Origin: a virus
Reading direction: 5' to 3' (one strand)
Length of the DNA stretch: 64,000 bases
Virus record (IMG/VR): IMGVR_UViG_3300023184_000027
Span: 62,001-126,000 of that record
In this document: positions 31,799 to 43,731 of the stretch, piece after piece
Position numbering within the stretch: the first letter of the stretch is position 1
Layout: each line of letters begins with the position of its first letter
Translations under genes and position numbers: made by a program
The notes under the pieces: model-generated
The model's input: the letters and a program-made list of their open reading frames with translations, nothing else
Database searches by the model: none
What the model was told of the DNA's origin: nothing

Positions 31799-32014
31799 AT
31801 GCCAACACAAATAACGATTAACAATATCACCGGTGCTTCACCATTTAATATCTATATATGTGATAATCCAATCACGATATGCGTATATGAAGAAACCATA
31901 ACGTCATTCCCATATTTGTTTAATGTTCCATCTATAATATCAGAACAATCATCTGTCAATTTAAAAGTTATTGATAATAATGGTTGTGAATCAATTTTAA
32001 ATTTAAATCTATAA
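31799..32014 (+). CDS. Small SprB-like single-domain protein
   Basis: A 71-residue protein (MPTQITINNITGASPFNIYI) that resembles one SprB/PKD-type beta-sandwich repeat and is related to the 101-residue product at 3161-3466. It abuts the next gene (stop directly followed by ATG 32015). It is first in a four-gene plus-strand unit of fibre genes. A small structural role is inferred. Confidence 0.6.
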   Translation: MPTQITINNITGASPFNIYICDNPITICVYEETITSFPYLFNVPSIISEQSSVNLKVIDNNGCESILNLNL

Positions 32015-33562
32015 ATGGCGTGTTTAGAATCATATTGTTTAAGTAATACTGGTAACATCACATATGATGATAACTATACCAGTGGTGGAACACATAACTC
32101 AAATCTTTATTGGACAGGTCAATCAAATGGGTTATTTATTTATTATTCAACAGGAGATACTCAATGGTGTTTATCTCTAACATTAGATGGTACTTGTCTA
32201 TTATCCGGAAAATCACCTTGTGTTAGCGAATGTCCTGACTTATGCAACACATATTTCTCATCAGGAATGTGTTTAACACCAACTCCAACGCCAACAATTA
32301 ATTGTGATGTGTTAGATTTTATAGCCGTATTAGAATGTGATGCAATCCCATCACCGTCACCAACTTCAACCGTCACACCAACCGTCACACCAACCGTCAC
32401 ACCATCTTTAAACTTATGTTTAACAAATAATATTGATGCGACAATTGAGGGTATATCCCCAACACCAACACCAACACAAACCTCCACACCAACATCCTCA
32501 TCTATAATTGAGAGGAATTGTAGTTTTGCTGCTCCAATAACTTATAACATCATTGATGATAATATCATATGTCCTCAAAGTTATCAATTTCAAGATTGTT
32601 ACAATGGTCAGATGTATTCAACATCAAACCTTACAAACTCAATTGGTGATATATCTTTAGAAAAATTCCAGGTTTATTTATCCATGATAGATGGTTTAAG
32701 TAAATGCGTTTCATATTACGATAAGAGCGAAACAACTTTAGGTGGTTATAACATTGATTTAATTGATGGTCCTTTTGGGTTTAGTAATCAGGGTGATTGT
32801 GTTCATTGTGAACAGGTTGCAACACCTACTCCAACACCAACTAAAACTCAAACCCCAACACCTACAATAACCCCTACAATGACTCGTACACCAACTCAAA
32901 CACCAACAATAACCCCAACGACGACGACTACTCAAACTCCAACAAACACACCAACAAATACTCAAACTCCAACACCAACACCGACACCAACACTAACACT
33001 AACACCAACAATTACTCAAACACCAAATGCGTCCCCATCACCCACACCAACTCAAACTTCCACATTAACACCAACACCAACAAAATTACCGATTACTGGA
33101 TTGTCATGGATAACAACAAAAAACACTACAGGAATCTCAGGTTGTGAAAGTGCAGGATGGGTAATTAGTAACCTAAATCAAAGTATAAGATTTAATGTTG
33201 CACCATCAGCCAATTGTTCAGGCGGAACTTGCGGTATTCAACAAGACGCCACAGCAACAGCAACAATAACTGTGGGGGCAACTAACACAAATTTAAATCT
33301 CAGTTTTATTGGAATAGGTGAAAAACAAGATGCCAATTACGACAGAATCACATTCTATCTTGATGGTGTTGAGTTGGCGAATGGTCACGCCCCTGGAGGT
33401 GGTTTACAATGTAATGACGGTCCAATTATATCAACAGTACTTGTACCTAACCCACATTTATTACTTGCAAATACAACACATACATTGTTAATTGATTTTA
33501 CAACTGTAGATGCATACTACCATGTCAACTCATATTATCAGGCAGATTTAAGTTTCACATAA
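32015..33562 (+). CDS. Tail fibre protein with Thr-Pro linkers
   Basis: A 515-residue modular protein, Cys-rich (about 20 Cys). Three Thr-Pro linkers (about 88-96, 110-130, and a long one at about 270-365, [20 protein letters not shown]) separate globular parts. The C-terminal 150 residues (GLSWITTKNTTGISGCESAG ...) form a beta-rich domain of unknown family with YDRITFYLDGVELA. Same linker style as the fibres at 3470, 33630 and 36692. Exact role unknown. Confidence 0.65.
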   Translation: MACLESYCLSNTGNITYDDNYTSGGTHNSNLYWTGQSNGLFIYYSTGDTQWCLSLTLDGTCLLSGKSPCVSECPDLCNTYFSSGMCLTPTPTPTINCDVLDFIAVLECDAIPSPSPTSTVTPTVTPTVTPSLNLCLTNNIDATIEGISPTPTPTQTSTPTSSSIIERNCSFAAPITYNIIDDNIICPQSYQFQDCYNGQMYSTSNLTNSIGDISLEKFQVYLSMIDGLSKCVSYYDKSETTLGGYNIDLIDGPFGFSNQGDCVHCEQVATPTPTPTKTQTPTPTITPTMTRTPTQTPTITPTTTTTQTPTNTPTNTQTPTPTPTPTLTLTPTITQTPNASPSPTPTQTSTLTPTPTKLPITGLSWITTKNTTGISGCESAGWVISNLNQSIRFNVAPSANCSGGTCGIQQDATATATITVGATNTNLNLSFIGIGEKQDANYDRITFYLDGVELANGHAPGGGLQCNDGPIISTVLVPNPHLLLANTTHTLLIDFTTVDAYYHVNSYYQADLSFT

Positions 33563-33615
33563 TAACAAATTTAAGTCGTCAATTTTAGATTAAAATTAAA
33601 TAAATTAAGAATTAC

Positions 33616-33628
33616 AATATTTATAATA
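33616..33628 (+). promoter_or_regulatory. Late-type promoter-like motif
   Basis: AATATTTATAATA at 33616-33628 is directly followed by one base and the ATG at 33630. It is the second plus-strand copy of the ATATTTATAAT motif. The 67-base gap 33563-33629 shows nothing else. Confidence 0.4.
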
Positions 33629-33629
33629 C

Positions 33630-36047
33630 ATGGGGTTCATATTAAAAAACACATCAGGGTTAATTAGCACTAGATTAACAGACAAAGCAAGACAAAACCT
33701 ATCTCAAGGTAGTTTTAACATATCTTATTTTCAAATAGGAGATAGTGAAGTAACCTACAACGCAATTGATTCATTAAATTTATCTAATCTTAATATATTA
33801 GAGCCAAATTTTAATTCTCAAAATTCAAGCGGTTCTGCTCAAGAAAATAAACAAAACATTAAATATCCGTACTATGTAGACGGAACTGAAGGTAATACAT
33901 ACGGAATTCCTTATATGGCATCCGACGTTAGCCCTATCTACAATAAAGCCGCAATGAGAGGTTTTTTTACTGGTGAAACTACAAATGAAACCATAAGTAA
34001 TTGGAGTGCATTGACCGATAATCAACATGTTATTAACTCAAATTATGTTATTGACATGTTTTTATTAAAAGGTACTACCAGAACAACCATAAAATATTCC
34101 GGTTGTAACTCAAATATAATTAGACTACCTTCTATTGGGGATTTTATTACAATTTATTACGATGGAAATGGATATAATAATTGTTCTTGCGATTTAGGAA
34201 CCCCTACCACACCTACACCTACACCAACACCAACTGTAACACCAACTTATGACGAATGTGTAGTATATCCAACACCAACCCCATCATCTACCTGTTGTTT
34301 AACACCCACACCAAGTTGTGGGCCAGAACCAATAACGGAATGTGTTATGTCAATTTCTAGCGGATACACAATATTAACATATAAAATTATAGACATTTGT
34401 AATCTTGTATTAACCGTTGATAGACCTTTACCTAATTTCACTAACTTAACTGAAAGTTGTTATTACGCCAGAACATTAATATACCCACCAAATATAACAT
34501 CATTATACGATAGTGTAACACCTTCACAACATTGGAGTGAGGATATTATCAATTTTGAATCTATTTGTACCACAGATGAATTTGATGTTAAAATTTGGAA
34601 CATGAATATTCCTTGGTCTGAAAATCCTGCTGGGTTAGACTCTGCATTATACAAAGATTATACTCAATTTGGGTCAACATCTTATTTAGGAACAAAAGAA
34701 TATTTAGGTTATATGTCTAATAGTGGGCAAACCAGTAACAACACGGTTAATTATGTAAATTCCCTTGGAGATATTATCACTGTACCCCCTAAAGACCAAA
34801 AAGCTATTTCAATTATTCATTATACTAATCAAAGTATAGATTTGTTTTATGGTGAAAAATTTGCATTAGAACCATACGACAACACAACACCTGAAGACAC
34901 AACAGGTGAAGCTAGAAACTTTAAATTACATATACCAACATTAATGTGGCATAAATCACCAACTTGTGGTAATGGACAAACTTTTTGGGTTGACCCACCT
35001 GGTTTTGATAATTTAACAATATCGGGAAGCCCATTATTTAAAGTTCAATATATTAAATCAACTAAAAATCCTGATATGAATCAGCCAGGTATTAGATATT
35101 ATAATTTATGGGACTCAAACGCCAATGAATATAATAGTGGATACCCTAATAGAGTTGGTAAAGTATTTCCTGACCAAAAAATTATTATTATTGATGATGA
35201 GGAAATTATTGCTGCACTATCATATAAATCAAATAGAAACTGGACATTGCCGTCACCAAGAATATCATTAATCACACCTAACAGTTGTGAAATAAATAAT
35301 GGTTCAATATCTGTAGATGGTGTTCTATCTGGTTCATCCGAATATATGTATGTCACATATCGATTAAGTAATAGCGAATTATTTACAAATTCATTACATT
35401 GTAATTACTATTCAAAAATACAAGGAGCTAATATTACAACAACCAATCTTGGTACTAATAATGTTGGTGTTAGATTTGGTAATGAATTTCCATGTTTAAA
35501 TCAAATATCTGAATCACCAATCCTTAACACTGGATTTGTTGCCGACACATTTGAAATAATATGTCAGAAAGTAACAGGAGATGTTAGACCTGAACCTTTA
35601 GAATGGAGAGTGATTGATTTCACATCAATGGTTAGCGCAACAACAATTAATGGATATATAACCGTAGAAGGTTTAACAGGTACAACATTTGTTATCACAT
35701 CAGATGACTACGATAACGCGGAGTTTGACATATACAATTTAGATTATCTTTCATTACCACCGACAGAATATACCGGAACTTCATTAAATTTTGGTGACGA
35801 ATATTATTTTTACGGAGCATTAGAAACCGATATTGAGGCAACAATTTATGAAATGAAATATAAGATAAATTTAGGTCAAGCCGAGTTCCAAGCAAGTTCT
35901 AACCCTACATGGTCAAGCACCGTAAAACCATATATTTCAGAAATAGGTCTTTACGATACTGAAGATAACCTTATGATTATATCAAAGCTACAATCACCTG
36001 TTTTAAGACAAGGATTACAACAGTTTTTAATTAAATTTGATTTTTAA
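33630..36047 (+). CDS. Large tail fibre/structural protein
   Basis: An 805-residue protein. N-terminus MGFILKNTSGLISTRLTDKA ... SYFQIGDSEV resembles T4-like fibre/baseplate attachment N-termini (compare MRLTDRLLATG of the collagen-like fibre). A short Thr-Pro linker and Cys-rich segment lie at about 195-230; the remaining 570 residues are beta-rich with no recognised enzyme motif. The C-terminus ends in SEIGLYDTEDNLMIISKL. Structural role inferred. Confidence 0.65.
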   Translation: MGFILKNTSGLISTRLTDKARQNLSQGSFNISYFQIGDSEVTYNAIDSLNLSNLNILEPNFNSQNSSGSAQENKQNIKYPYYVDGTEGNTYGIPYMASDVSPIYNKAAMRGFFTGETTNETISNWSALTDNQHVINSNYVIDMFLLKGTTRTTIKYSGCNSNIIRLPSIGDFITIYYDGNGYNNCSCDLGTPTTPTPTPTPTVTPTYDECVVYPTPTPSSTCCLTPTPSCGPEPITECVMSISSGYTILTYKIIDICNLVLTVDRPLPNFTNLTESCYYARTLIYPPNITSLYDSVTPSQHWSEDIINFESICTTDEFDVKIWNMNIPWSENPAGLDSALYKDYTQFGSTSYLGTKEYLGYMSNSGQTSNNTVNYVNSLGDIITVPPKDQKAISIIHYTNQSIDLFYGEKFALEPYDNTTPEDTTGEARNFKLHIPTLMWHKSPTCGNGQTFWVDPPGFDNLTISGSPLFKVQYIKSTKNPDMNQPGIRYYNLWDSNANEYNSGYPNRVGKVFPDQKIIIIDDEEIIAALSYKSNRNWTLPSPRISLITPNSCEINNGSISVDGVLSGSSEYMYVTYRLSNSELFTNSLHCNYYSKIQGANITTTNLGTNNVGVRFGNEFPCLNQISESPILNTGFVADTFEIICQKVTGDVRPEPLEWRVIDFTSMVSATTINGYITVEGLTGTTFVITSDDYDNAEFDIYNLDYLSLPPTEYTGTSLNFGDEYYFYGALETDIEATIYEMKYKINLGQAEFQASSNPTWSSTVKPYISEIGLYDTEDNLMIISKLQSPVLRQGLQQFLIKFDF

Positions 36048-36053
36048 TTAAAT

Positions 36054-36653
36054 ATGAAAAAAACACTTAAAGAAAGTCCTAAAGTTTTAGGTCTTGATGT
36101 ATCGACTCGGACAATTGGATGGGCATTATTTGATATACAAAGTAGAGAACTATTAGAACTAACACATATATCTCCAGTTCCTAAACCAAAAGAAGAAAAT
36201 AAAATTAAAGAATTATTACTTAAAAGTGAAATTTTTAAATCAAAACTTATTCAATATAAAGATTTAGGTATAACTAAAGTTATTATTGAGGAACCATTAT
36301 TAAATTCTAATAATGTGTACACAATTCAAACTCTATTAAGATTTAACACTTTAATCACTAAAGAAATTTATGATGTATTAGGAATTGTTCCCGAATACAT
36401 TTCAACTTACAACTCTCGTAAATTCGCATTTCCCGAACTTGTCAAACAAAACGATAAAAATAAATTTGTTTTATTTGGTGGTCTACCTAAAGATTGTGAC
36501 AAAAAACAAATTATTTGGGATTTGGTCGCAAAAAGAGAGCCTCAAATACAATGGTTATACACCAGAAACAACACACTTAAAAAAGAGAATTTTGACCAAA
36601 CCGACGCTTACGCTTGTGTTTTAGGTCATATGAATCAAGAAAATATTTGGTAA
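36054..36653 (+). CDS. RuvC-like Holliday junction resolvase
   Basis: A 199-residue RNase H-fold nuclease. Catalytic acidic residues are seen in VLGLDVSTRTIGWALFD (D15), VIIEEPLLNS (E about 81) and the C-terminal FDQTDAYACVLGH (D about 180/183), the RuvC/poxvirus A22 pattern. T4 uses the unrelated endonuclease VII (gp49), so this may be the functional replacement that resolves branched DNA before packaging. It is 6 bases after a fibre gene and followed by a terminator. Confidence 0.8.
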   Translation: MKKTLKESPKVLGLDVSTRTIGWALFDIQSRELLELTHISPVPKPKEENKIKELLLKSEIFKSKLIQYKDLGITKVIIEEPLLNSNNVYTIQTLLRFNTLITKEIYDVLGIVPEYISTYNSRKFAFPELVKQNDKNKFVLFGGLPKDCDKKQIIWDLVAKREPQIQWLYTRNNTLKKENFDQTDAYACVLGHMNQENIW

Positions 36654-36658
36654 AAATT

Positions 36659-36683
36659 AACCCACCTTTATGGTGGGTTTTTT
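36659..36683 (+). terminator. Bidirectional rho-independent terminator between convergent units
   Basis: AACCCACC (36659-36666), 5-base loop, GGTGGGTT (36672-36679) and a T-run on the plus strand. The minus-strand reading ends in AATTTTT, so it probably also stops the long minus-strand baseplate operon. Confidence 0.85.
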
Positions 36684-36691
36684 ATTCATTG

Positions 36692-39600
36692 TTAATTATA
36701 ACATTCGACGTAAGTATCGGAACTTACATTTACCTCAAAATATAAATCAATGTCAGTATTAGGTACTAAACCATAATAAAAAGAAGCATCTGGTAAAGTA
36801 CCACAATAACTGTATCCAACAACTGTTGGTTCAGTATATGGGTATCCAGTTAAAGCCTCACCAAAAGACGTATTAACATAACTATTAGGTGGGAATGATA
36901 CTCGATGTTTTATACCTATGTAAAGTGGGGTACCAGGTTCTATTGTGAGCAGAACCGATTCAAAACTAATGCTAAGTGCACTACTCAACCATTCCACCCA
37001 ATTTATATTATCATTACTAACATAAAGTTTAATGCTATTATTTGACGGATAATTATATCCAGTTGGGCTAGGAGGATAAGAAGGATTACGTCTTCTAACA
37101 TTTATCATAACATTCTCGAATACTGCAACATAATTATTACAGTCGTCACATGTTTCAAATGTCTGATTTAATACTGGTGTAAAATAATTTCCGGAATTAT
37201 TTATCACATCAAATAATGGATTTAATACTGGATAACCATTAGATATGTACATAAATTCCCAACAAGTGTCATCATCTGTTTTTCTTAAAATCTCACCAAC
37301 AACAGTTGTAAATCCTGGCAATACTTGAACCACATATTGATTATTATTAGAACAATTTCTATAAACATAATATTTTTGTGGTGGTGACGGAGTAACCGTT
37401 GGCGTTTGAGTCATTGTAGGAGTTTGAGTCATTGTTGGTGTTTGAGTCATTGTCGGAGTTTGAGTCATTGTAGATGTTTGAGTCGGTGTTTGAGTGTTTG
37501 TTGGTGTTGGCGTTGGTGATGAAGGTATGGTACCTTCTGTTGGAGTTACCGTTGGCGTTTGAGTCATTGTTGGAGTTACCGTTGGCGTTTGTGTCATTGT
37601 TGGCGTTATTGTAGATGTTGGCGTTATTGTTGGTGTTGGTGTAGGTGTTTGAGATGGAACAGGACCGCAATATTGACACGAAATACCATAATTAATAAGT
37701 AAACTAACAACAACATGATTTGGAACTAAAGATTCCTCGTCACATTTAGTAATTATTTGAATTTGATTATTTATTGGGTCAATAAGAGTTTGACCAACTT
37801 GGTCAAAACTATCTACTAACGTCTTTAACTCATCATAAAATTGATTATCATATGGATAATCATTTAATGAATAACTAATATAAAAATCGTTAAATTTTTC
37901 CTCATCACCAATTTTAACAATTAACCTAAAATAACCCGCTTCTAAAATACAATTAGTAAATCCAGACACTTGAGTATAATACCCATCATAATACATTTCA
38001 TATATTCCGTTTTTACCTAATTCACCGATATCTTCAAAATTACTATCACAAATAGTATAAGACTCGTAAGATGATAATTTATCATACCCATAAATTCTTA
38101 TTGAGTTTTGTTTAACACAATTATCTGAATCAGTCACAGTTAAAGTATATGTGCCCGCACTTAAATTAGTTATGGTATAACCGGTTTGTCCATTAACATT
38201 AGAACTCCATTGTAAATCAAATGTAGGTGTACCACCAGTTATTACCACATTAATTGTCCCATCAGAACCATTTGTCGCATCAGTACCAACTAATAAAAAC
38301 CCAACATTCTCGGATGAGTCAATTATAAAAGGTTGGATTTGTTGACACGGAGTTGAACTATAATCTGTTATTTGAGCAACATATACATTTGAAACTAAAT
38401 CAGTAAAGGTTACGGAACTTAACGATGTTCCTATTATTGATTGAGACCCTATGTCAATTGTGTATGGCGGTATTCCCCCCACTATTTCCACATTAACAAT
38501 ACCATTAGGTGTATTACAAGTAGTTCCTGTGGTTAAAATATTTATAGTATATAACGATTCATTAATAACCTCATATGTGTTGGTATAAACACACACACCA
38601 TTTGAAATGGTTAAAGTATATACACCAGAATGTAACCCGTTAAACGACCAACTTAAACTTGAGGTAACATTTGTTGTTGAATTATTATTTGAATCCGTCA
38701 ATGTATAGGTAATGTTACCATTAGTACCATTAAGGATTATAGATATAACCCCATCTGAATGGCCACACTTTGAATTGGCAATATTCACTGACACCACATT
38801 AAACCCTGTGGGTGTTTGTAATGTTGTTGAACTGACAAAACTACATAAAGCGGCGTCTTGGACGTAAACTGAAACAACACCACCCGGGATATTAATAAAT
38901 GTGTATTGGGAATCAAACGAAACTGTTGATTCTCCGGTTGAGGCTGAATAATAATATGGTGATGTACCCCCCGTTATAAAAACCGTTAATTCACCATCGT
39001 TCGCAAAACAACCAGGACTAATGGATGTAAAACCCCCTAACCCTATTTGAGGTACTCGAATAACCTCAACACTTTTAGGTATTACACACCCTGTATTATC
39101 TGTTACGGTAACGCTGTAAGACCCATTAGTTAACCCTGTAATCGACGATAATGTACCACCATTAGACCATAGATAAGTATATGGGGGATTCCCTGTTAAT
39201 CCTGTTACAAATATCTTACCTGAATTAACATTACAACCAGCATCATTAACAACATAAAACCCATAATCTAAAGTAGTTGATGATTTAATTATACAAGTTT
39301 CTGATTTACCCGTACACCCACCACCATCGTCAGCAACAACATAATAAGTTCCGGCAGATAGAGAATTAAAAGAAAAATTAGAATTTAATGTAGACCCTGA
39401 TGATAAATATCCACTAGTATTTTCATATAAATAGTAATTTGCAACACCATATTGATTCTGTGTTTGAGCGGTTATCGCACCATTATTAAAGTCACAAGTA
39501 GTGTTTCGTTGGTTTATTATACTAACACAAGTACCACTTGATATGTAAATATTTACCGGAACTGTTGTAATTCCGGGACTATTACACGAATCAAGAAGAT

Positions 39601-39802
39601 TAAATGAATATGTACCCGCCGATAAACTATCAATGGTATACCCTGTTATACCCGCGCCTAATGGAATTGTTCCGTAAGCGGGTGATAACCATTCTATTGT
39701 ATAATCAGGGGCACTCCCCTGAATATCAATTGAGAAAGACCCTAATGAGAGATTAGAACAATCTCCTGTTATACTCGATATATATGATAAACTACAAGCC
39801 AT
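36692..39802 (-). CDS. SprB-repeat tail fibre/adhesin-like protein
   Basis: A 1036-residue protein. Residues about 15-590 contain around seven SprB-type repeats (PF13573), e.g. [20 protein letters not shown] ... [16 protein letters not shown] and [13 protein letters not shown] ... [17 protein letters not shown] Thr-Pro linker (about 720-820, with [16 protein letters not shown] also in the FISUMP fibre) leads to a C-terminal beta-rich domain (about 830-1036). SprB repeats are known from the flavobacterial gliding adhesin. Last gene of the baseplate operon, overlapping the upstream stop by 1 base. Receptor binding is inferred. Confidence 0.75.
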   Translation of the reverse strand: MACSLSYISSITGDCSNLSLGSFSIDIQGSAPDYTIEWLSPAYGTIPLGAGITGYTIDSLSAGTYSFNLLDSCNSPGITTVPVNIYISSGTCVSIINQRNTTCDFNNGAITAQTQNQYGVANYYLYENTSGYLSSGSTLNSNFSFNSLSAGTYYVVADDGGGCTGKSETCIIKSSTTLDYGFYVVNDAGCNVNSGKIFVTGLTGNPPYTYLWSNGGTLSSITGLTNGSYSVTVTDNTGCVIPKSVEVIRVPQIGLGGFTSISPGCFANDGELTVFITGGTSPYYYSASTGESTVSFDSQYTFINIPGGVVSVYVQDAALCSFVSSTTLQTPTGFNVVSVNIANSKCGHSDGVISIILNGTNGNITYTLTDSNNNSTTNVTSSLSWSFNGLHSGVYTLTISNGVCVYTNTYEVINESLYTINILTTGTTCNTPNGIVNVEIVGGIPPYTIDIGSQSIIGTSLSSVTFTDLVSNVYVAQITDYSSTPCQQIQPFIIDSSENVGFLLVGTDATNGSDGTINVVITGGTPTFDLQWSSNVNGQTGYTITNLSAGTYTLTVTDSDNCVKQNSIRIYGYDKLSSYESYTICDSNFEDIGELGKNGIYEMYYDGYYTQVSGFTNCILEAGYFRLIVKIGDEEKFNDFYISYSLNDYPYDNQFYDELKTLVDSFDQVGQTLIDPINNQIQIITKCDEESLVPNHVVVSLLINYGISCQYCGPVPSQTPTPTPTITPTSTITPTMTQTPTVTPTMTQTPTVTPTEGTIPSSPTPTPTNTQTPTQTSTMTQTPTMTQTPTMTQTPTMTQTPTVTPSPPQKYYVYRNCSNNNQYVVQVLPGFTTVVGEILRKTDDDTCWEFMYISNGYPVLNPLFDVINNSGNYFTPVLNQTFETCDDCNNYVAVFENVMINVRRRNPSYPPSPTGYNYPSNNSIKLYVSNDNINWVEWLSSALSISFESVLLTIEPGTPLYIGIKHRVSFPPNSYVNTSFGEALTGYPYTEPTVVGYSYCGTLPDASFYYGLVPNTDIDLYFEVNVSSDTYVECYN

Positions 39803-42800
39803 TAATTACATAAAATTTCAAAATTTATTCCAACATTTAATTCAAAATTAATGCCGGTTGAGTTCTCGGAACATATTGAATGGTAAACCACCACATTCTC
39901 ATTACCTGATAAATAATAGTCATAACCATAATTTATTAAACTATCTAAACTAATTTGTAAAGCAACATCCCATTGTGATTGACTAGGAGCACTTAAACTT
40001 GTGGTATACCCTGACCCCTCAAAAAATGAATTTTTTATAATATCTTCACCATTAAGTTTCATTTCAACATACCAAACACTTTTTAAATTATTATACAAAC
40101 AATTATTTAATGTATAACCCATTTCAGTTAGATATGTATTTAACACACTACCCAAAACATCATTAAATGAAGATACAATAGGATTCTCAACCCACGGATA
40201 TCTACCACAAGACACCGATTGAATCGGACAATCATATGTAAAAATATTTGATGTTAGAGAACAAGGTCTACAAAGAACAGGAACAAATTTACACCCTTCT
40301 TGTCTTCTCCACACAAACTTTTGTCTATGGAAAATTGAATTCTCATATCTAACACCCGTATTCCATATTGTGGTTGCTGGTATCATCTGTTCAATTAATC
40401 TAACCCAATAATCACCAAGACCATTAACATATTGAATCATTGTCTGATAATTAAAATTATCGTTCTCTAATCCGGCAAGTTTTTCAGATTCTAAATATTT
40501 CCAATAAATGGATTCTAATGTTGGGTAACCCATTGTTTTACCATCACTAATATATTGTCTGTTTCTAACATTAATTGTATTTAACCAAAAAGTTTGAGCA
40601 AACTCAAAAAATGTTTTATTCTTTGGTTGTGGATTAATAACCGTATTATCAACCCCACCCCTATCAGGATAATTTGATACAGGATTTGGATTACAATAAG
40701 TTGGTGCAACATAATTTAAACCCTCATTTGGTATAGGGAAATTATAATGTCTTGACATAGTCCAAACATCATACGATAATCCTTGACCGGGATTTAAGAA
40801 TAAATCAGTATTTTTAGCATTTAAAACTAATTTATCATTTTCAGTATAATACCTTGCGTTGTAATTACCATCTAAATTTTCTCGTAACCCAATTTCATTA
40901 TCAACCCAACTTTTATTATTATCAATTGTTTGTCTAATGTTAAACCCTAACGGCATAAACGGAAATTTAACATATCTATCCAAATATTCACCACCATAGG
41001 TATATGGACTTAATGTTGTTTGATAATCAGGATTTGAACCAGTGAAAACGCTATTTGTAAGATTAACTTGTTCCGGAGCTCTATGTTGAGGTGTTGATTC
41101 AAACCAACCACTACCTTTTTCATAATAATAATCTTCAGTATTTGGAGGTGTTGATGGGTAACCTTCATTATCCACAGGATATTCACTCAACGAAATATTA
41201 ACATCTTTTAATATTGCGGTAGAAGTAAACCCGGTATATTCCACATTTTGGAATCTATATGTGTTACCAGCTTCTATTGTTGGGACATTTTTAACATATG
41301 TTCCTCCCGATATCGCAGCATAATTAGAATTAAAATCAGACATATTAATTCTTTGGTCAGCCAAATACACATACTCATTAAAATCTACTAATGCATCCGG
41401 AGCCCCAATTAATCTTAATAATATCTCAACAGATTTTCTAGTTCCTTTAGACTTAAACAAATAAGCGGAATTAAGAATTAAATTCCTATAATATTGGTAA
41501 TTTAATTCATCCGGCGTTTGTTGGTCACTAGTTCCAGCAAATTGAGACACATTTTTGTTTTTTTCACCAAAAACGGATGTTAAAAATTCATCATTCGTTA
41601 TTGGAGAGATATTAGTATTCCACCCCAAAGTTTGTGCTAAATTTTTTAATAATTGAGATGGGATATCATTACCTACATTATAATTAACCGAATTCATATA
41701 AGCCAAAGCATCTATGAATTTTTTTGTTTCATCAAAACTTCTACCATATATTTGTAAAACGGATTCCATCTTTTGACCTACAGTATCAAAGTCTTTAAAC
41801 GCACCTGTCGTTAAAAATCTTGATATTAAATTTGTTTTATATAAATCAAATGATTCACTCAAACCATTTAACGTTGTTAAATAGTTGGTGAAGGCTGGAG
41901 TTATAATATCAAGATTCCAACTACCATATAAAGGCCAAGTAACATTTTGATTTAAAACATAATAAGTTCCATCATCAGCATCTGCCGGTACCTGAAATGT
42001 TGCTGTATATTTTGGTACCACATCCCTATTTAATAAAAATCTTTGAACCTCATCTAAATTTTCATTAAATACCTTATTAACCTCTAAATCATTAGGTCTA
42101 ATTACCAAATCATCATAGGTATTAGATTGCCCCGAAAATGGATTTCCTTTAACATATATTTTCAATGTTCCCGAAGATAATGATGTTGTTGGAATTATTG
42201 CCGTCACATCAAACCCATTATTCTTATAATATAACGAATACTTCGCATACTGCATTGTCATATCTCTCAACACAGACACCTGAACTTCTCTTAATTGTAA
42301 ATTTCTTGTGGAATTAACCGTAAAATCAACATCAAAAGGATTTCTAATTCTAGAAACATTTAGTTCAAAACTAGTTTCATCATCAGAACCAAGATAAACA
42401 ATATTTGATGCCGTCTCACCAGTCACATAATTCTCATCCATTAAAGTTACCTCTAACGCCGCAGGAAATTTACTAATAATTGTCTCAACAGAAGTAGATA
42501 TTCTCTTAACCATTGACCCATATTGAGTAAAATTAGTAACTTGGGTAAGGTCAAAATTCGGATATACCTTAAAATTATTCTCAAATATAATTTTAGATTG
42601 AGCAACACTACTAACCCCCAAACCATCCAAATTAATTGGTTCTGAAAAATTACCAGTGTTAAAAGTCCTGTTATTTTTTTCAGTAATTGATGTTGTAAAT
42701 TCAAAATTCCCCTGCGTTAAACCTCCTCCTTGGACTAATTGGAAACCAACTAAATCATCGGAAAATGTACCAGCACCTGTTGCCGATTGCGGGGGACAAG

Positions 42801-42819
42801 TATATTTTATTAACGCCAT
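39802..42819 (-). CDS. Large baseplate protein, gp7/Tail_P2_I-like
   Basis: A 1005-residue structural protein, close to T4 gp7 (1032). Residues about 310-520 resemble the tail protein I family: [20 protein letters not shown], then [20 protein letters not shown] and [20 protein letters not shown]. The N-terminal third is beta-rich; the C-terminus has a Cys cluster ([12 protein letters not shown]). It overlaps both neighbours by 1 base. Wedge assignment is by size, order and the tail-I-like stretch. Confidence 0.65.
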   Translation of the reverse strand: MALIKYTCPPQSATGAGTFSDDLVGFQLVQGGGLTQGNFEFTTSITEKNNRTFNTGNFSEPINLDGLGVSSVAQSKIIFENNFKVYPNFDLTQVTNFTQYGSMVKRISTSVETIISKFPAALEVTLMDENYVTGETASNIVYLGSDDETSFELNVSRIRNPFDVDFTVNSTRNLQLREVQVSVLRDMTMQYAKYSLYYKNNGFDVTAIIPTTSLSSGTLKIYVKGNPFSGQSNTYDDLVIRPNDLEVNKVFNENLDEVQRFLLNRDVVPKYTATFQVPADADDGTYYVLNQNVTWPLYGSWNLDIITPAFTNYLTTLNGLSESFDLYKTNLISRFLTTGAFKDFDTVGQKMESVLQIYGRSFDETKKFIDALAYMNSVNYNVGNDIPSQLLKNLAQTLGWNTNISPITNDEFLTSVFGEKNKNVSQFAGTSDQQTPDELNYQYYRNLILNSAYLFKSKGTRKSVEILLRLIGAPDALVDFNEYVYLADQRINMSDFNSNYAAISGGTYVKNVPTIEAGNTYRFQNVEYTGFTSTAILKDVNISLSEYPVDNEGYPSTPPNTEDYYYEKGSGWFESTPQHRAPEQVNLTNSVFTGSNPDYQTTLSPYTYGGEYLDRYVKFPFMPLGFNIRQTIDNNKSWVDNEIGLRENLDGNYNARYYTENDKLVLNAKNTDLFLNPGQGLSYDVWTMSRHYNFPIPNEGLNYVAPTYCNPNPVSNYPDRGGVDNTVINPQPKNKTFFEFAQTFWLNTINVRNRQYISDGKTMGYPTLESIYWKYLESEKLAGLENDNFNYQTMIQYVNGLGDYWVRLIEQMIPATTIWNTGVRYENSIFHRQKFVWRRQEGCKFVPVLCRPCSLTSNIFTYDCPIQSVSCGRYPWVENPIVSSFNDVLGSVLNTYLTEMGYTLNNCLYNNLKSVWYVEMKLNGEDIIKNSFFEGSGYTTSLSAPSQSQWDVALQISLDSLINYGYDYYLSGNENVVVYHSICSENSTGINFELNVGINFEILCN

Positions 42820-43727
42820 TATTCAGTTATATTTGTAAAGTTTTTACTATAATCAATATTGCTACCTCTATCTTGTCTAACTTCATATAACAAGTTATTA
42901 AATTGGTCTCTAATTTCGTATAAGTTATATTGTTTGTATATGTTATTAGCTGTATCATATAGAGTATAAATTCCATCATCCATTGATTTAGTTTGATTGC
43001 CAAACAACGCAATTGCAAGAGTTGAGAAATCATGTTCAGCTATTTCAACATCTAATGTTATTGGATTAAAGAAAGTATTACTAATAATAATATTTTGATT
43101 TGGCTGACCAATATATGGGGTAGCATTTGGTTTATTAGTAGGTGCTGATGATGGGGACATAGTACAAAATATTAAATTAGTACTATTATCCGTATATCTA
43201 TATCTTATTGCTTTTTGAGATGTATTAACCAAATTTTGAACAACCGGTTCACAAAAGAAAGAAGATGTGATTAATCTGAAAAAATTAGGTATTTTTGTGT
43301 TATCAGAATTTAAATACTCAACCCTAAAACCAACTAATCCTTGATTAACAAATTTGTTTTTAAATTGTGCTGGAACACTATTCAAATCAATTATAATACC
43401 TTTAACATTAGGTAATGCCGACAACACCCCACAATCCAATATAGTGGTTCTAATTTGAGCCGGTCTAATAAATAAGGTATAGATACCTATTTTGTTAAAT
43501 TGGTCAGCAGGGAGTCTTAAATTGTATAATCCACCCAATATTTCAACATCCGCAACACCACCAGTGGTTTGAGAATTAAAATAGGGTCTTAAAATTGATG
43601 TCGCATCTAATGTTGTTAAAACAAAATTATCTGTTTCATCCCTTGATGGGGTAAAATTTAATATTATCTCAACATCCGCTGGAGATACATCTGCGGGTCT
43701 TATTGTTCCGTAAGTAGAAGTTGCCAA
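42819..43727 (-). CDS. Baseplate/tail structural protein
   Basis: A 302-residue protein (MATSTYGTIRPADVSPADVE) with alternating beta-strand pattern and no enzyme motif. Size and position next to the gp7-like gene suggest the T4 gp8 position (334 residues), but no sequence signature confirms it. It overlaps the next gene's start by 1 base (TAATG-type junction). Confidence 0.55.
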   Translation of the reverse strand: MATSTYGTIRPADVSPADVEIILNFTPSRDETDNFVLTTLDATSILRPYFNSQTTGGVADVEILGGLYNLRLPADQFNKIGIYTLFIRPAQIRTTILDCGVLSALPNVKGIIIDLNSVPAQFKNKFVNQGLVGFRVEYLNSDNTKIPNFFRLITSSFFCEPVVQNLVNTSQKAIRYRYTDNSTNLIFCTMSPSSAPTNKPNATPYIGQPNQNIIISNTFFNPITLDVEIAEHDFSTLAIALFGNQTKSMDDGIYTLYDTANNIYKQYNLYEIRDQFNNLLYEVRQDRGSNIDYSKNFTNITE

Positions 43728-43731
43728 ATTT

